From the NCBI GenBank assembly GCA_026770025.1, contig JAMXDE010000006.1, positions 2,858,001-2,922,000 on the forward strand: DNA of 64,000 nt, in the 5' to 3' direction. The translations under genes were made by a program, and so were the position numbers. Origin of the DNA: Craspedostauros australis (Eukaryota > Bacillariophyta > Bacillariophyceae > Mastogloiales > Achnanthaceae). The notes beneath the pieces are model-generated. The model searched no databases. It was not told the DNA's origin and saw nothing but the letters and a program-made list of their open reading frames with translations. Of the stretch, positions 45,087-54,148 are shown in pieces. How positions within the stretch are numbered: position 1 is the stretch's first letter; each line of letters opens with the position of its first letter.

Positions 45087-48000
45087 CCCTTCCTGCATGG
45101 CCTCCTGTCGTGCATCCTGATCTCCCTTGTACAAGTATGAGCTCTCGTGCTCGGCTTGGACTTCCTGCTTCAGGTTCTTTGTGAATCCATCACTTCTGTT
45201 GTCTTCCGATCGCACAAACACAATGTCCAAGAATCCGTCGATGATTTGTTCCCTGACGTAATGATAGCGAACATCGATGTGGCGAGTGCGTTGAGAAGTG
45301 GATGGGTTAGTCGCGATGTAGATTGCACCGACGTTATCAACCCGAATGCGCACAGGGCGTTGCACTGTCATTCCCATGTCTTCAAGTAGTTGCACGACGA
45401 ATTTCACTTCTTTGGCAGCTTCCGACAGGGCGACATATTCAGCTTCCGACGAGCTCAGCGTTACTGATTTCTGAGCTTTGGAGCGCCATAAGACTGGTGC
45501 CCCCAACACATATAGAATGTGTCCACCAACACTGATGCGATTGTTCTGGTCTCCCGCATACTCGCTGTCGCTGTACATTTCCAATGTCCAGTTCTCTCCT
45601 CGTTTGTAGCATGGTGCCATCAGCAAACCGTAGTGCTTCGTATCCAGGGTGTACTTGATGACACGCTTGAGTTTTTTGTAAGCTGCATCCGTTGCTCCGT
45701 CCATCACCTTGGTGAGCTCGCGGACAGCATTCGTCAGATCTGGTCGTGAATGTTTGACCAGATACAGCAGCATTCCCACTCCCTTCCAGTATCGAGCTTG
45801 TTGAGCTTCCGACACCTTCTTGATTCCGTTTTCTTCAGTGGGCCTGATGATGCCCTTCCCCGGAGTTCCAGCTGTTGCATACCGTTGCATGCTTGCGACT
45901 TCTTCTCCAAATTCACCTGAAATACGCTTGATCATGTGTGGCTGTGTGATCTTGACTTTCTTGTTTTGCTTATCGAATCCGATCTGGCAACTGAGATAGT
46001 CACTCAATCCCAGCTCCACTTTCACTTCGAAGATCCCGTTTTTCTTGATTTCTTCCAGGAACTTCTGCAACGCCTTGGTGTCCCCGATGCAGAGACAGTC
46101 GTCGACATAGATTGCGATCATTACCGTTCCATCATTTGTGTTCCTGATGAACAGGCACGGGTCCACTTCACTTGCCTTGAATCCAAGACCGATGAGAACG
46201 CTTCTGAGCTTCTTGTACCATTGCTTGGCACTTTGGACGAGACCGTAGATTGGCCGTTCGAGAAGTAGGATTTCGTCTCCGTTCTTGTCCATCCCCGGTG
46301 GGCACTCCATATAGATCTCTTCTTCCAGATCGCCGTGTAGGAAGGCGGTTACCACATCCAGCATGGCTTGGTCCATATCCAGAACGATTGCCATCACCAA
46401 CATCATTCGGAAAGTGACGTCGTGAGCAACTGGAGAATTGTGTTCAGTGAAGTCGATCCCAGCCACTTGAGTGTATCCGCATGCGACCAATCGTGCTCGG
46501 TATGTTCCGTCTCGCTTGCGTTTGAACACCCACTTGCAGCGTACGCATCGCCTGCTCCCTGGCTTTTGGTTTCTTGGGACTTTGCGATAGACGCCTCGAG
46601 CGGTCATCGACTTGAATTCCTTGCGGATGGCTGCACGGAATCCGTCTTGCACTTCTGGAATAGAGTGGTCCCAGGCTTCATCAAAGGTTGTCGGCTCAGT
46701 ATACTCTTGGCCGCCGACGTACACCGTCTCATCTGCCGCTGACATGCAGATGTCCTGGATGTCCATGGTCTTCGTTCCAAAGTCGTCATCAATGGTGAAC
46801 GTTGTTTCATCCGGTGTCTCGGTTTCTTTGTCTTCAGCTGTGTTGTCCTCTGAAGAAGCATCGGTGTTGGTTTCTTTTCCATCATCATTGCCCGGCAGTT
46901 GTTCTTCTTCCGCCGTCTTCACTTCGATTGGCTCTGCTTCTTCCGTTGACTCCGCTGCCTTCTCTGGAAGTTTGTTGTGGTCCCCCAGCCGTGCAAGTTC
47001 TCGTTGCACCTTTGCATTGGTGGGTTGCGCAGGCTCAGCCTGTGTTGGACGAGATCCTCGCAACGAATATCGAGAAGTTGCGGTTTCCGATCGGTTGGTT
47101 GGTTTGGCTTGCTTCTTTGCTTCCCACCTGGACTCCCGTTCGCGACGAAGTCGGTTCACGGATGTAGGAAACCGGTCCAAAGGTCTTCCTCTTGCTTTCC
47201 GAGATGGACGAGTCGGTGCAGCTCGCTTCCCGCCATCACCTTTTCCATCGTCATCTGCTTTGCCATCATCCCGATTGCTTTCATCCTGATTGCCTTCATC
47301 AGCCCGTTCATCATCTTTATCTTTGCCATCATCGTCTTCGACATCGATTCGAATGGGATCGAAAGGATTCGAAGGATCACGAAAGATACCGTCATCAGAG
47401 TCATCGTCGTCAGATGCAGCCTCCGGTTCATTCTTTTTCCATCGGACTCCCTTCCGAATGGGTTGGAACCCATCGTCATCGGCTGCGTTCGTCCCTTCCG
47501 GCTCCTTGGTCTCCAGAATGCGGACGTTGTCTCCAGCTGCCGTCCAGCCTTGATGTTCCCCAAATGTCTTGTCGATCCAGGTCACATCTCTCGTGTGAAC
47601 GATCGCATTGGTATCAGGATTGAACATCCTGAATACTCCCGATGCGTGCCTTGTGCTGTATCCCACAAAGACCATTGGCTTACCGCGGTTCCGCAACTTC
47701 GCCGTGATCTTGCCGTGAAGTGACTTCACTATGCCAACCTCTCCGAACGTCCTCAAATGCTCGAGAAACTTTGGTGGAGAACCGAAGAACGCCTCGTGGG
47801 GAGACTTCCGATTGAGCTTAGTGACCAGGATGTTGGACAAGAGCGTGGCTGTCTCCGCTGCCTCAGCCCATAAGCCGTGACGGGCCTTGTCGTTGAGCTG
47901 AGCGGAATTCAGCATGGACCGAACTTTGCCGTATAGAGCAGCAAATTTCCTCTCTACCCTTCCATTTTGCTGTGGAGTATGTGGCGCAGTGAGTTGCATG

Positions 48001-50783
48001 CTGACATCCCATCCAAGGGATCGAAGGTGACGCTCGGCATCGATGTTTTCGCCAGCGTTGTCGCCTCGAAAAAGCACCTTCTTGTCCTTGATGATCGGTT
48101 TGAGGTGAGACAGGAATGATTCCAGCTTCTTAGAAACCTCGTTCTTCGTGGTCAGGAAGTAGCTCCAGCAATAGTCAGTTGCATCATCGACAATCAGCAG
48201 CCAAAATCGCTTCCTCCCGAAGCTTTCGACTGTTGGATGGCTGATATCGATGAAGAATCTCTCGCAACGCTCGGTCGCCCTTTCCTTCAGCTTCTTGGGC
48301 ACCCCGCGCTGTCTGGAGTTGGCGAGGGCGCAGTCCACACAAGGATCCAATTTGCCTTCGATGATCCAGCCATGTCGATTGGCTGTACGACGCATGGTGT
48401 CCAGAGAAACGTGTCCCAGCATCCGATGAAGATCGTTGGCGCTGATACGGCATGGACGATTCATCGTTGCCATTGCCACATCCATGCTGTCTGGATTGAC
48501 TGGGTCCATGATCACCCCAGTAACGAATCCGTTCGCTGTCTGGATGACTCGATCGAAGGTTATTGTCCCTCCTGATGGCCCAGTGAGTGAAATGATGATT
48601 CCATTGTTGGAAATCTTGAATCCATTCTGAAGTGCTTGACCAACCGAAAACAGATTCGTCCACATTTCCGGAACGTGCTTCACTTTCGTTAGTTCGTGCA
48701 TTGTTGTCGTCCCGTCACGATGCTTCACCCGCACCATGAGTGATCCGATCTTTGGCGATTCCAAGAGATGATTGCCTCCAACTCTCACTTTCGATCTGGC
48801 ATGTTTGATGTTGTACATGCCGACATCGCTTGTTGCCACATGACAGGATGAGCCTGAATCCGCCAGCCATGTGTTGGTAGTGCATTCGTCGTTTGGCAAT
48901 GACCCATTCACCAGAAGAAGATCCTCGTCCTGAATGCGCCGGTCTACCATCAATGGTTCAGCGGTTGTCATTGATGTATCGATCAAATCAGGCGACGAGT
49001 GCATGATCACGCACGTCATGTTGAGGAAGTGCAAAGCCATTGGTTCGTAGTTGCCTTGCCCTGCATCATCCAGCAATTGTCCAACTACCATCGAGTTGGC
49101 TAGGTAAGCCTCAATGTTGTTGATTCCAATTCTGTGGAGCAGGTCCATCATCGTCTCAGTTGCCTGTCCAGATCCTGGAGTTCCCCCGAGCCACGGCATG
49201 TTGTTGACAGCAATCGAAACTGCCAATCTCAAACGATCCCTTCCGTTGTCTTGAATTTCATCGTTGCATTCCACCACATGTTGGGATCTGATACCAACGG
49301 AGTTGGATGTTTCGTAGTCTCCATATTTGAACGTGATGGCTGGTTGATTCCCTTTGCCTTGTTCGTTGTCCTGGAGTGTTTCCTCAGTTGGTGTTGAATC
49401 GGTAGCCATATCCGTCATATCGATTGCAGTTTCCACCAAAGCTCCTTCAAATCCTGGAGGTGATCCTTGGTCCTGGACCATCAGTGCATAGTCGTCCAGC
49501 TCTTCCATCAGTGTCTCAGGATCGTTGACGGTCTCGAAGTTGTCAAAGAAGTCATCAACCACATTCCAGGATTCTTCCTCGTTGGCAGCGGTCTCTTCTT
49601 TAGCAATGGGCTTGCAGTATTCCAAGGATGTGAGAACCATATCCGCCCTGTCATTGTTTCCAGAGCTATTTTTGTTCTCCGATGAAGGCTTGTTGTCGGC
49701 AGTGATTCGACCCTCAGAGACATGACGTTTCTTCAACCGACATTCCGACTCCGTGTGGCCAAACTTGCCGCAGTACGTGCAGCGTTCTCCATTTCCGCTG
49801 TTACCGTTGTTGCCGTTTCCGTCGCCCTTGCCATTGTTGTTTCCTTTGCCTCCCTTCTTTCCGGTCTTCTTGCCTTTGCCTCCTTTCTTGCCGTTTGGAC
49901 AGTCGGCTCCCTTGTGTCCATACTCGTTGCACTTGCGGCATCGTCCCTTGAATCCACCCATAGTGGCGTGGGCGCGGTCAGCCTTGCTTGAGTTGTCTTC
50001 CACATCCAAAACATATGCCTTTTGGTTGGTTCGGCGCATCCATGTCAAGTTCGTCACTTCCCTGACAGTGGAGATTGTGACCGAAGAGGCGTTCATTCGC
50101 ATCTGTTGCTCGATCAAAAGGACGTCTTGAGAGTACTCATCCGACATCGTCGCCAAAACATGAAGCATGAATTCTTCATCCGTCATAGTGAGCCCCACTT
50201 CCAACATGCGAAGTCGTAAGAGCTCTAGCTTGGTGATGTAGAGGTCCGGATCAGCGTTCTTTCCCATTTTCTCATTGTTGAATTGGTACTTTAGCTTGAT
50301 CTTTGTGGACGCGTCGGTCGGCTTGTATTTTTCTTCGAGGGCTTTCCAAGCAGAGCGAGCATCTCCGTACGGGTATTCATGACTCTCGTACTTTTGGATC
50401 ATTACCAGCGCAGCCTTTCCTGCAGCTGTCTCATTATCCATCATCAACACAAGATCTGCAAAGGCTTGCTTGTTCCTTGCTTGGATCTTGGCTTGTTTGT
50501 CTGCCTCAGCCGCTGGAACCGTGCTGAGCTTCGACACTGGTAGAGCTTCCTCATTTCCCTTGTAAACGTCACTGGTGTTTCGCAGCACCGAGAATGCCTT
50601 CGCCATCAAAATCCATGATGCATATCCCTCCCGGGATCCGTCGAACTTGGGTCCGCGTTTGAAGGTGGCGGTGCGATCGTCGTCACTCATCGTGATCGGA
50701 ACAGTTGTCGGCTTACCTGCCTTTTCCAACAGTTCGATGTCTTCCGATTTGACGGGGTCTGGTCGTAGTTCTGTACCTGACAT
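44820..50783 (-). CDS. Ty1/copia gag-pol polyprotein
   Basis: 1987 residues. The gag region is residues 1-280, with the UBN2-like core around SAWKALEEKYKP. Two CCHC knuckles follow, CRKCNEYGHKGADC (about 281) and CTYCGKFGHTESEC (about 335), joined by a Lys/Gly/Asn-rich linker. Protease: LADSGSS near 640. Integrase zinc part: HRMLGH ... CVDC (about 783-815). Integrase core: Asp near 842, RGDNAGEN near 908, Glu in NGRVERKF near 943. An acidic linker (about 1085-1380) follows. Reverse transcriptase: GVYRKVP start near 1395, catalytic LDVVTAFLHGD at 1475-1485, YVDD 1559-1562. RNase H: MYSDSEYAGD near 1738 and SSSEAEYVALSEA near 1780. All catalytic residues are present and there is no frameshift between gag and pol. 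The C-terminus reads through the polypurine tract into the LTR. The start ATG is 41 bases after the 5' LTR. Confidence 0.95.
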   Translation of the reverse strand: MSGTELRPDPVKSEDIELLEKAGKPTTVPITMSDDDRTATFKRGPKFDGSREGYASWILMAKAFSVLRNTSDVYKGNEEALPVSKLSTVPAAEADKQAKIQARNKQAFADLVLMMDNETAAGKAALVMIQKYESHEYPYGDARSAWKALEEKYKPTDASTKIKLKYQFNNEKMGKNADPDLYITKLELLRLRMLEVGLTMTDEEFMLHVLATMSDEYSQDVLLIEQQMRMNASSVTISTVREVTNLTWMRRTNQKAYVLDVEDNSSKADRAHATMGGFKGRCRKCNEYGHKGADCPNGKKGGKGKKTGKKGGKGNNNGKGDGNGNNGNSGNGERCTYCGKFGHTESECRLKKRHVSEGRITADNKPSSENKNSSGNNDRADMVLTSLEYCKPIAKEETAANEEESWNVVDDFFDNFETVNDPETLMEELDDYALMVQDQGSPPGFEGALVETAIDMTDMATDSTPTEETLQDNEQGKGNQPAITFKYGDYETSNSVGIRSQHVVECNDEIQDNGRDRLRLAVSIAVNNMPWLGGTPGSGQATETMMDLLHRIGINNIEAYLANSMVVGQLLDDAGQGNYEPMALHFLNMTCVIMHSSPDLIDTSMTTAEPLMVDRRIQDEDLLLVNGSLPNDECTTNTWLADSGSSCHVATSDVGMYNIKHARSKVRVGGNHLLESPKIGSLMVRVKHRDGTTTMHELTKVKHVPEMWTNLFSVGQALQNGFKISNNGIIISLTGPSGGTITFDRVIQTANGFVTGVIMDPVNPDSMDVAMATMNRPCRISANDLHRMLGHVSLDTMRRTANRHGWIIEGKLDPCVDCALANSRQRGVPKKLKERATERCERFFIDISHPTVESFGRKRFWLLIVDDATDYCWSYFLTTKNEVSKKLESFLSHLKPIIKDKKVLFRGDNAGENIDAERHLRSLGWDVSMQLTAPHTPQQNGRVERKFAALYGKVRSMLNSAQLNDKARHGLWAEAAETATLLSNILVTKLNRKSPHEAFFGSPPKFLEHLRTFGEVGIVKSLHGKITAKLRNRGKPMVFVGYSTRHASGVFRMFNPDTNAIVHTRDVTWIDKTFGEHQGWTAAGDNVRILETKEPEGTNAADDDGFQPIRKGVRWKKNEPEAASDDDDSDDGIFRDPSNPFDPIRIDVEDDDGKDKDDERADEGNQDESNRDDGKADDDGKGDGGKRAAPTRPSRKARGRPLDRFPTSVNRLRRERESRWEAKKQAKPTNRSETATSRYSLRGSRPTQAEPAQPTNAKVQRELARLGDHNKLPEKAAESTEEAEPIEVKTAEEEQLPGNDDGKETNTDASSEDNTAEDKETETPDETTFTIDDDFGTKTMDIQDICMSAADETVYVGGQEYTEPTTFDEAWDHSIPEVQDGFRAAIRKEFKSMTARGVYRKVPRNQKPGSRRCVRCKWVFKRKRDGTYRARLVACGYTQVAGIDFTEHNSPVAHDVTFRMMLVMAIVLDMDQAMLDVVTAFLHGDLEEEIYMECPPGMDKNGDEILLLERPIYGLVQSAKQWYKKLRSVLIGLGFKASEVDPCLFIRNTNDGTVMIAIYVDDCLCIGDTKALQKFLEEIKKNGIFEVKVELGLSDYLSCQIGFDKQNKKVKITQPHMIKRISGEFGEEVASMQRYATAGTPGKGIIRPTEENGIKKVSEAQQARYWKGVGMLLYLVKHSRPDLTNAVRELTKVMDGATDAAYKKLKRVIKYTLDTKHYGLLMAPCYKRGENWTLEMYSDSEYAGDQNNRISVGGHILYVLGAPVLWRSKAQKSVTLSSSEAEYVALSEAAKEVKFVVQLLEDMGMTVQRPVRIRVDNVGAIYIATNPSTSQRTRHIDVRYHYVREQIIDGFLDIVFVRSEDNRSDGFTKNLKQEVQAEHESSYLYKGDQDARQEAMQEGCWNAMDILSCSLCAMTREIRKLKRTSEKLEECPSFGATRLDSLRHQQDEKSRGTTPDQHGILRRGYKKENQKSEVITAGIYTGAAIAP
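45087..45094 (-). promoter_or_regulatory. Polypurine tract of the copia element
   Basis: On the minus strand AGGAAGGG directly abuts the 3' LTR start TGTTGG. This is the usual primer site for plus-strand synthesis. It is also translated as part of the polyprotein. Confidence 0.75.
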
Positions 50784-50824
50784 GCACTAATCACACAGAG
50801 TTCCGAGTTTAACGTTTCGAAACG
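50784..50824 (-). promoter_or_regulatory. Leader / primer-binding region of the copia element
   Basis: Only 41 bases separate the 5' LTR and the gag ATG. The first bases after the LTR form a perfect palindrome, CGTTTCGAAACG (50813-50824). No match to the usual initiator-Met tRNA 3' end (TGGTATCAGAGC type) is visible, so the primer is not identified. Confidence 0.5.
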
Positions 50825-51279
50825 TGTTAGAAACCCTATGATCCTAGCCAAGGCAGAATGCCAGAGTTTGTGCAGCAACCTGTAGAGGTCGAGCTATTGG
50901 TTGATTGTTGTTGCAGTGAGTGAGTGTGTGTGTGTGTGAGGTTGTTTGATTGTTGTCCAAGTTGGGGTTTTATGATTAGATTTTATCGTATGATTGTTTC
51001 CTGCAATTTTTATTACGGTGCTATCGCGGCCCCCGTGTAAATTCCCGCAGTAATCACTTCCGACTTTTGGTTTTCCTTTTTGTATCCTCTCCGTAGTATA
51101 CCGTGTTGATCCGGTGTCGTCCCACGTGATTTTTCGTCTTGTTGGTGTCGCAACGAGTCCAAACGTGTTGCACCAAAAGACGGACACTCTTCGAGTTTCT
51201 CCGATGTTCTTTTGAGTTTCCGAATTTCTCTCGTCATCGCACACAGAGAACATGACAGGATGTCCATTGCATTCCAACA
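50825..51279 (-). repeat. 5' LTR of the copia element
   Basis: 455 bp, identical by eye to the other LTR. It should contain the promoter. AT-rich motifs such as CGATAAAATC and CATAAAACC lie on the minus strand, but I cannot assign a start site. Confidence 0.93.
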
Positions 51280-51285
51280 TGGATC
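51280..51285. repeat. Target-site duplication of the copia element, right copy
   Basis: TGGATC, matching 44626-44631. On the minus strand it encodes Asp-Pro within the interrupted transposase. Confidence 0.8.
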
Positions 51286-51515
51286 CGCTCCAAATGTCGC
51301 CTTCAATACATCGTATGCGGGGTAATTCTTCAGAAAATGAAGAGCCCAGAACAGACGCTTTGGCCTTGCCTTGGCAGGGAGAACGCAGCAATTCCAAACT
51401 TCCTTGCACAGTTTGGGCATGATGCCAAATCATGCAACGAACGATCATCTAGATATTTTGGAACCACCATTCTTGGGGGGCAGGCTCCCCATGAGAGAGA
51501 ATTCAATGGACTCAA
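51286..51515 (-). pseudogene. DDE_4 transposase, N-terminal part, split by retrotransposon
   Basis: Upstream piece of the transposase whose catalytic core lies at 43945-44631. It encodes MPKLCKEVWNCC, KARPKRLFWALHFLKNYP and ends at FGADP at the insertion point. It matches the helical N-terminus of the other copy (KPKHLLWILYYLHHYP). The ATG at 51420 is preceded in frame by a TAG at about 51448. The family-like upstream segment (VVPKYLDDRSLHDLA) is in another frame, so a one-base shift near 51418 has probably damaged the N-terminus, or translation starts inside the domain. There is no sequence damage between 51420 and the insertion. Confidence 0.75.
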
Positions 51516-51559
51516 AGTCAGTGGATGAGTGCTGGGAGTGAAGCAACAGTTGCTACTGC

Positions 51560-54148
51560 CTTGTCATCCTGATGCTCTCCTTGTTGTCCTTGATCAACCT
51601 TGAGCTTTGATTGCTTGACTTGCTGGCCTTGCTGGCCTTGCTAGCAGGGATGCTATTGCAGGCCATGGTGATGGAAACAGAGCAGCCAATGGGAGCTGAT
51701 ATCAAGATCATGCTTGTTGGATGGAGCAAGTGTCTGATCAATGGCGGTTGCTGATGATTCGTGTCCGTGGGCTGGTGGTGCTCCCTCCGTTGATTGCCTG
51801 GGCATTTGTGAGGTGTAGCTCCTGGCGATCATGCCATCTAGGCTTGATGTTGACGGTGAAAACTGAATTTGTGAGTAGGTCTTGGTTGTCTTGGCTGTTG
51901 CTGTTGCATGAGCCTGGCACAGGGCCCCAGAACCAACTGATGTCATGATTTGCAATGCACTTGTTCACATTGCACTGGGATGTGAGGGAAAAGTGTGTTC
52001 TTTTCATTTGTGCAGGGCAGGGGAATCGTGACTTGACTATACGGAACCAAAAGACTTGTCAAACTACATCGACGAGAAATGCACGAGAGGGAATCATTCA
52101 GGACAGTTGGAATCAGACTAGAGAGTGGATTGTTTAAGTTACTACTATTGGTTTCTTCTGGCATGCAATTACAAGTGTGGATGGCTCTCTACAAATGCAT
52201 GGTGCTGTTGGCGTCATCAGGAGTCAATCCATTTGCCTTGTCCCTGCAAGTCACTGAAAGTGTGCCACAACGCGCACTGTGAGTCTTTGTTTTCTTTGGT
52301 GTTGCCTTCACCATATTTTTCTTTGGTGAGCACAACACATAGGCCTGGAACATGTGAAATGATGGATTCTCCTCACTGAAGATCTTGTCAATCTCATGGA
52401 TCAGATGGGTGACACCATTGAACTTGTCATCCAAATTGTCCGAATCTTCAGATTTGCCAGCCAGGCCAACAGGATGGAACTTGTTGTCAGGAGCAACAAA
52501 AGATGGTTGGACCTTGGCTGGGAATGGGTCTGACTGTATGATGCGCACAGTCTCTGATCTGTCAGCTCCGCCATCCAGCTGTCACAAAGCATCATGGGAT
52601 GTCTGTGTTTCCGCATGAATTCCATCAACCTTGGCATGCTCCGCCATGGTGAAATACGTTGTGTTGTATTTTCGCACATTGCAAGTGTGTGCAATTTGCA
52701 GGGTTGCTCCATCATCCAGGATGTCAAATTTCACATTGTCTGGATTGGCTCCATATGGGAGCTGACAATCGATCCTGAACCCTCTTCACTTCAACAAGTG
52801 TGCATGTGAGGATCGTGGGTCCTTCATGCGGATAGGCACAAAGAAGAGGCCTGGCACAGAATGTCAGATCTAGCCTCCTATGCTGGTGATTGCATTGTTT
52901 TTGTCCTTCACCATGGTGCAATGGGCTGAGGGCAATGGAGTAGGCGACGATGGAGTCTTGGGGATGGATGGTGTGGCAGTTTGCGATGGCTCAGCCTTTG
53001 CAACCGTCGAGGTTCTTGGTGTGCTCTTCTAAGCAGGTCGTGCTGCTGGGTGCGACAATGGGGGTGGACTCCTTTTCTTGTTGGTGGCTGTGAGGCGGTC
53101 GTTGAACAACACAGTTGGTGTTGAGCGCGCTCTTGTGGCTACAGATTGAGCCTATTGGGAGGAATGTTTGTCACTGCTCTTGTTGGTTGATGGGATGTCG
53201 ATGGCGACGGGGGGGAACGCTTCTCCTGCACTCTGCTTGGAACAGACGATGCAGCTGCAGTTGTGCTGTTCGTGTTCTTGCTCTCGCGGCTGTGAGGGGT
53301 TGCAAACTCAGAATCGGATGACTCTTCTTGTGGTGTGGTTGCCTTGCCTTTGTTTGTGCTGCATGCTGTGGTAGGGGTGGTGGTTGTAGTTGTGGTTGTG
53401 GTTGTGGTGCTCCCAAGAGTGACAGATTCAACAGAATTGTTAGAGAATACACTGACATTGTTCTTGTTGTCTTTGCCTTGATTCTCAATTTGATTGAGGC
53501 ATTCCTCCTCCTCCTCTGAGTCAAACCCACCTGGCCTGATGGTGAGGTTCTCGATGCCTGCAATGTTGCTGTTGCGCTCGGGCATGGAAGGGAGACCAAG
53601 ATACTCCTTCCACTTTTGATCAAGAGCTGAGGCAGAGGAGGATGAAGAAGAAGAATGGGTAGTGGGTTGTGATTTTTTGTTGTTCACATCGCGACGTTCA
53701 CAAAAGCAGCAGCAACAACAAGCCTCATTTTGTACTCATGTTGTTCTTGTGATCAGTGCTTGTTGATCCTCTTCACACAGTTCTTGAAGTTTGATGCAAG
53801 GTTCTTTTGTAGGTAGTTCTTTCCTGTTGGCCTGATCCAATCTTTGTGGGACTTCATGAACTCAGAGAAGGTGGTGATAGATTTGTCAAGAAGACCCCTT
53901 CAGGATGTAAACAGTGTTGTCAGAATCAGCAGACACTTCTGGTGACCATTCTTTGGTTTACCTGGTTGCTTCCTCTTGATTGGTGATGTTTTTCTCCTAC
54001 TTGTTGGCTTTGGAGTCATGTTGTTTTTTATGAGGGTGAGACCAAACATTTTGGTTTGCAGTTGTTGTTGTTGTTGGTGGTGGTGGTGGTGGTGGTGTGT
54101 TGATGCTGTTGTCTGGCAGGTTGTTGGTGGAACAACACTGTTCTTCAC
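51560..54148 (-). pseudogene. Harbinger accessory-like gene, broken, second locus
   Basis: Read 54148 to about 51560, upstream of the split transposase on the same strand. The start is a His/Gln run and a basic stretch (KPTSRRKTSPIKRKQPGK). Then comes a helix with FSEFMKSHKDWIRP and NYLQKNLASNF (53765-53890), resembling the corresponding part of the first copy (HFWEMHTDW, KYMKQNL). Next are KWKEYLGLPSMPER, an acidic Ser/Thr/Asn linker (53139-53690), and a beta-rich block with FRIDCQLPYGANPDNVKFDI (about 52690-52800). The C-terminal part has SYTSQMPRQSTEG, similar to SISDMPQAPTAG in copy 1. In-frame stops (for example near 52575 and in 52790-52880) break it. Intron positions are unclear. Function unknown. 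The gene order relative to the transposase is opposite to that in the first element. Confidence 0.45.

Larger units (their letters stand above)
44632..51279 (-). mobile_element. Full-length Ty1/copia retrotransposon, 6648 bp
   Basis: Two 455-bp LTRs (44632-45086 and 50825-51279), identical by eye, bound a single 1987-codon gag-pol frame on the minus strand. Each LTR begins TG and ends CA. Order in the polyprotein is gag, protease, integrase, reverse transcriptase, RNase H, which is Ty1/copia order. A polypurine tract touches the 3' LTR. TGGATC flanks both sides. Identical LTRs and an uninterrupted frame indicate a very recent, perhaps still active, insertion. Diatoms are known to carry several copia lineages (CoDi); I cannot place this one within them. 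Confidence 0.95.

Noticed and set aside
44701-45087. 128-codon frame within the LTR
   Set aside because: Present in both LTRs and out of frame with gag-pol; no domain, so treated as an LTR shadow.
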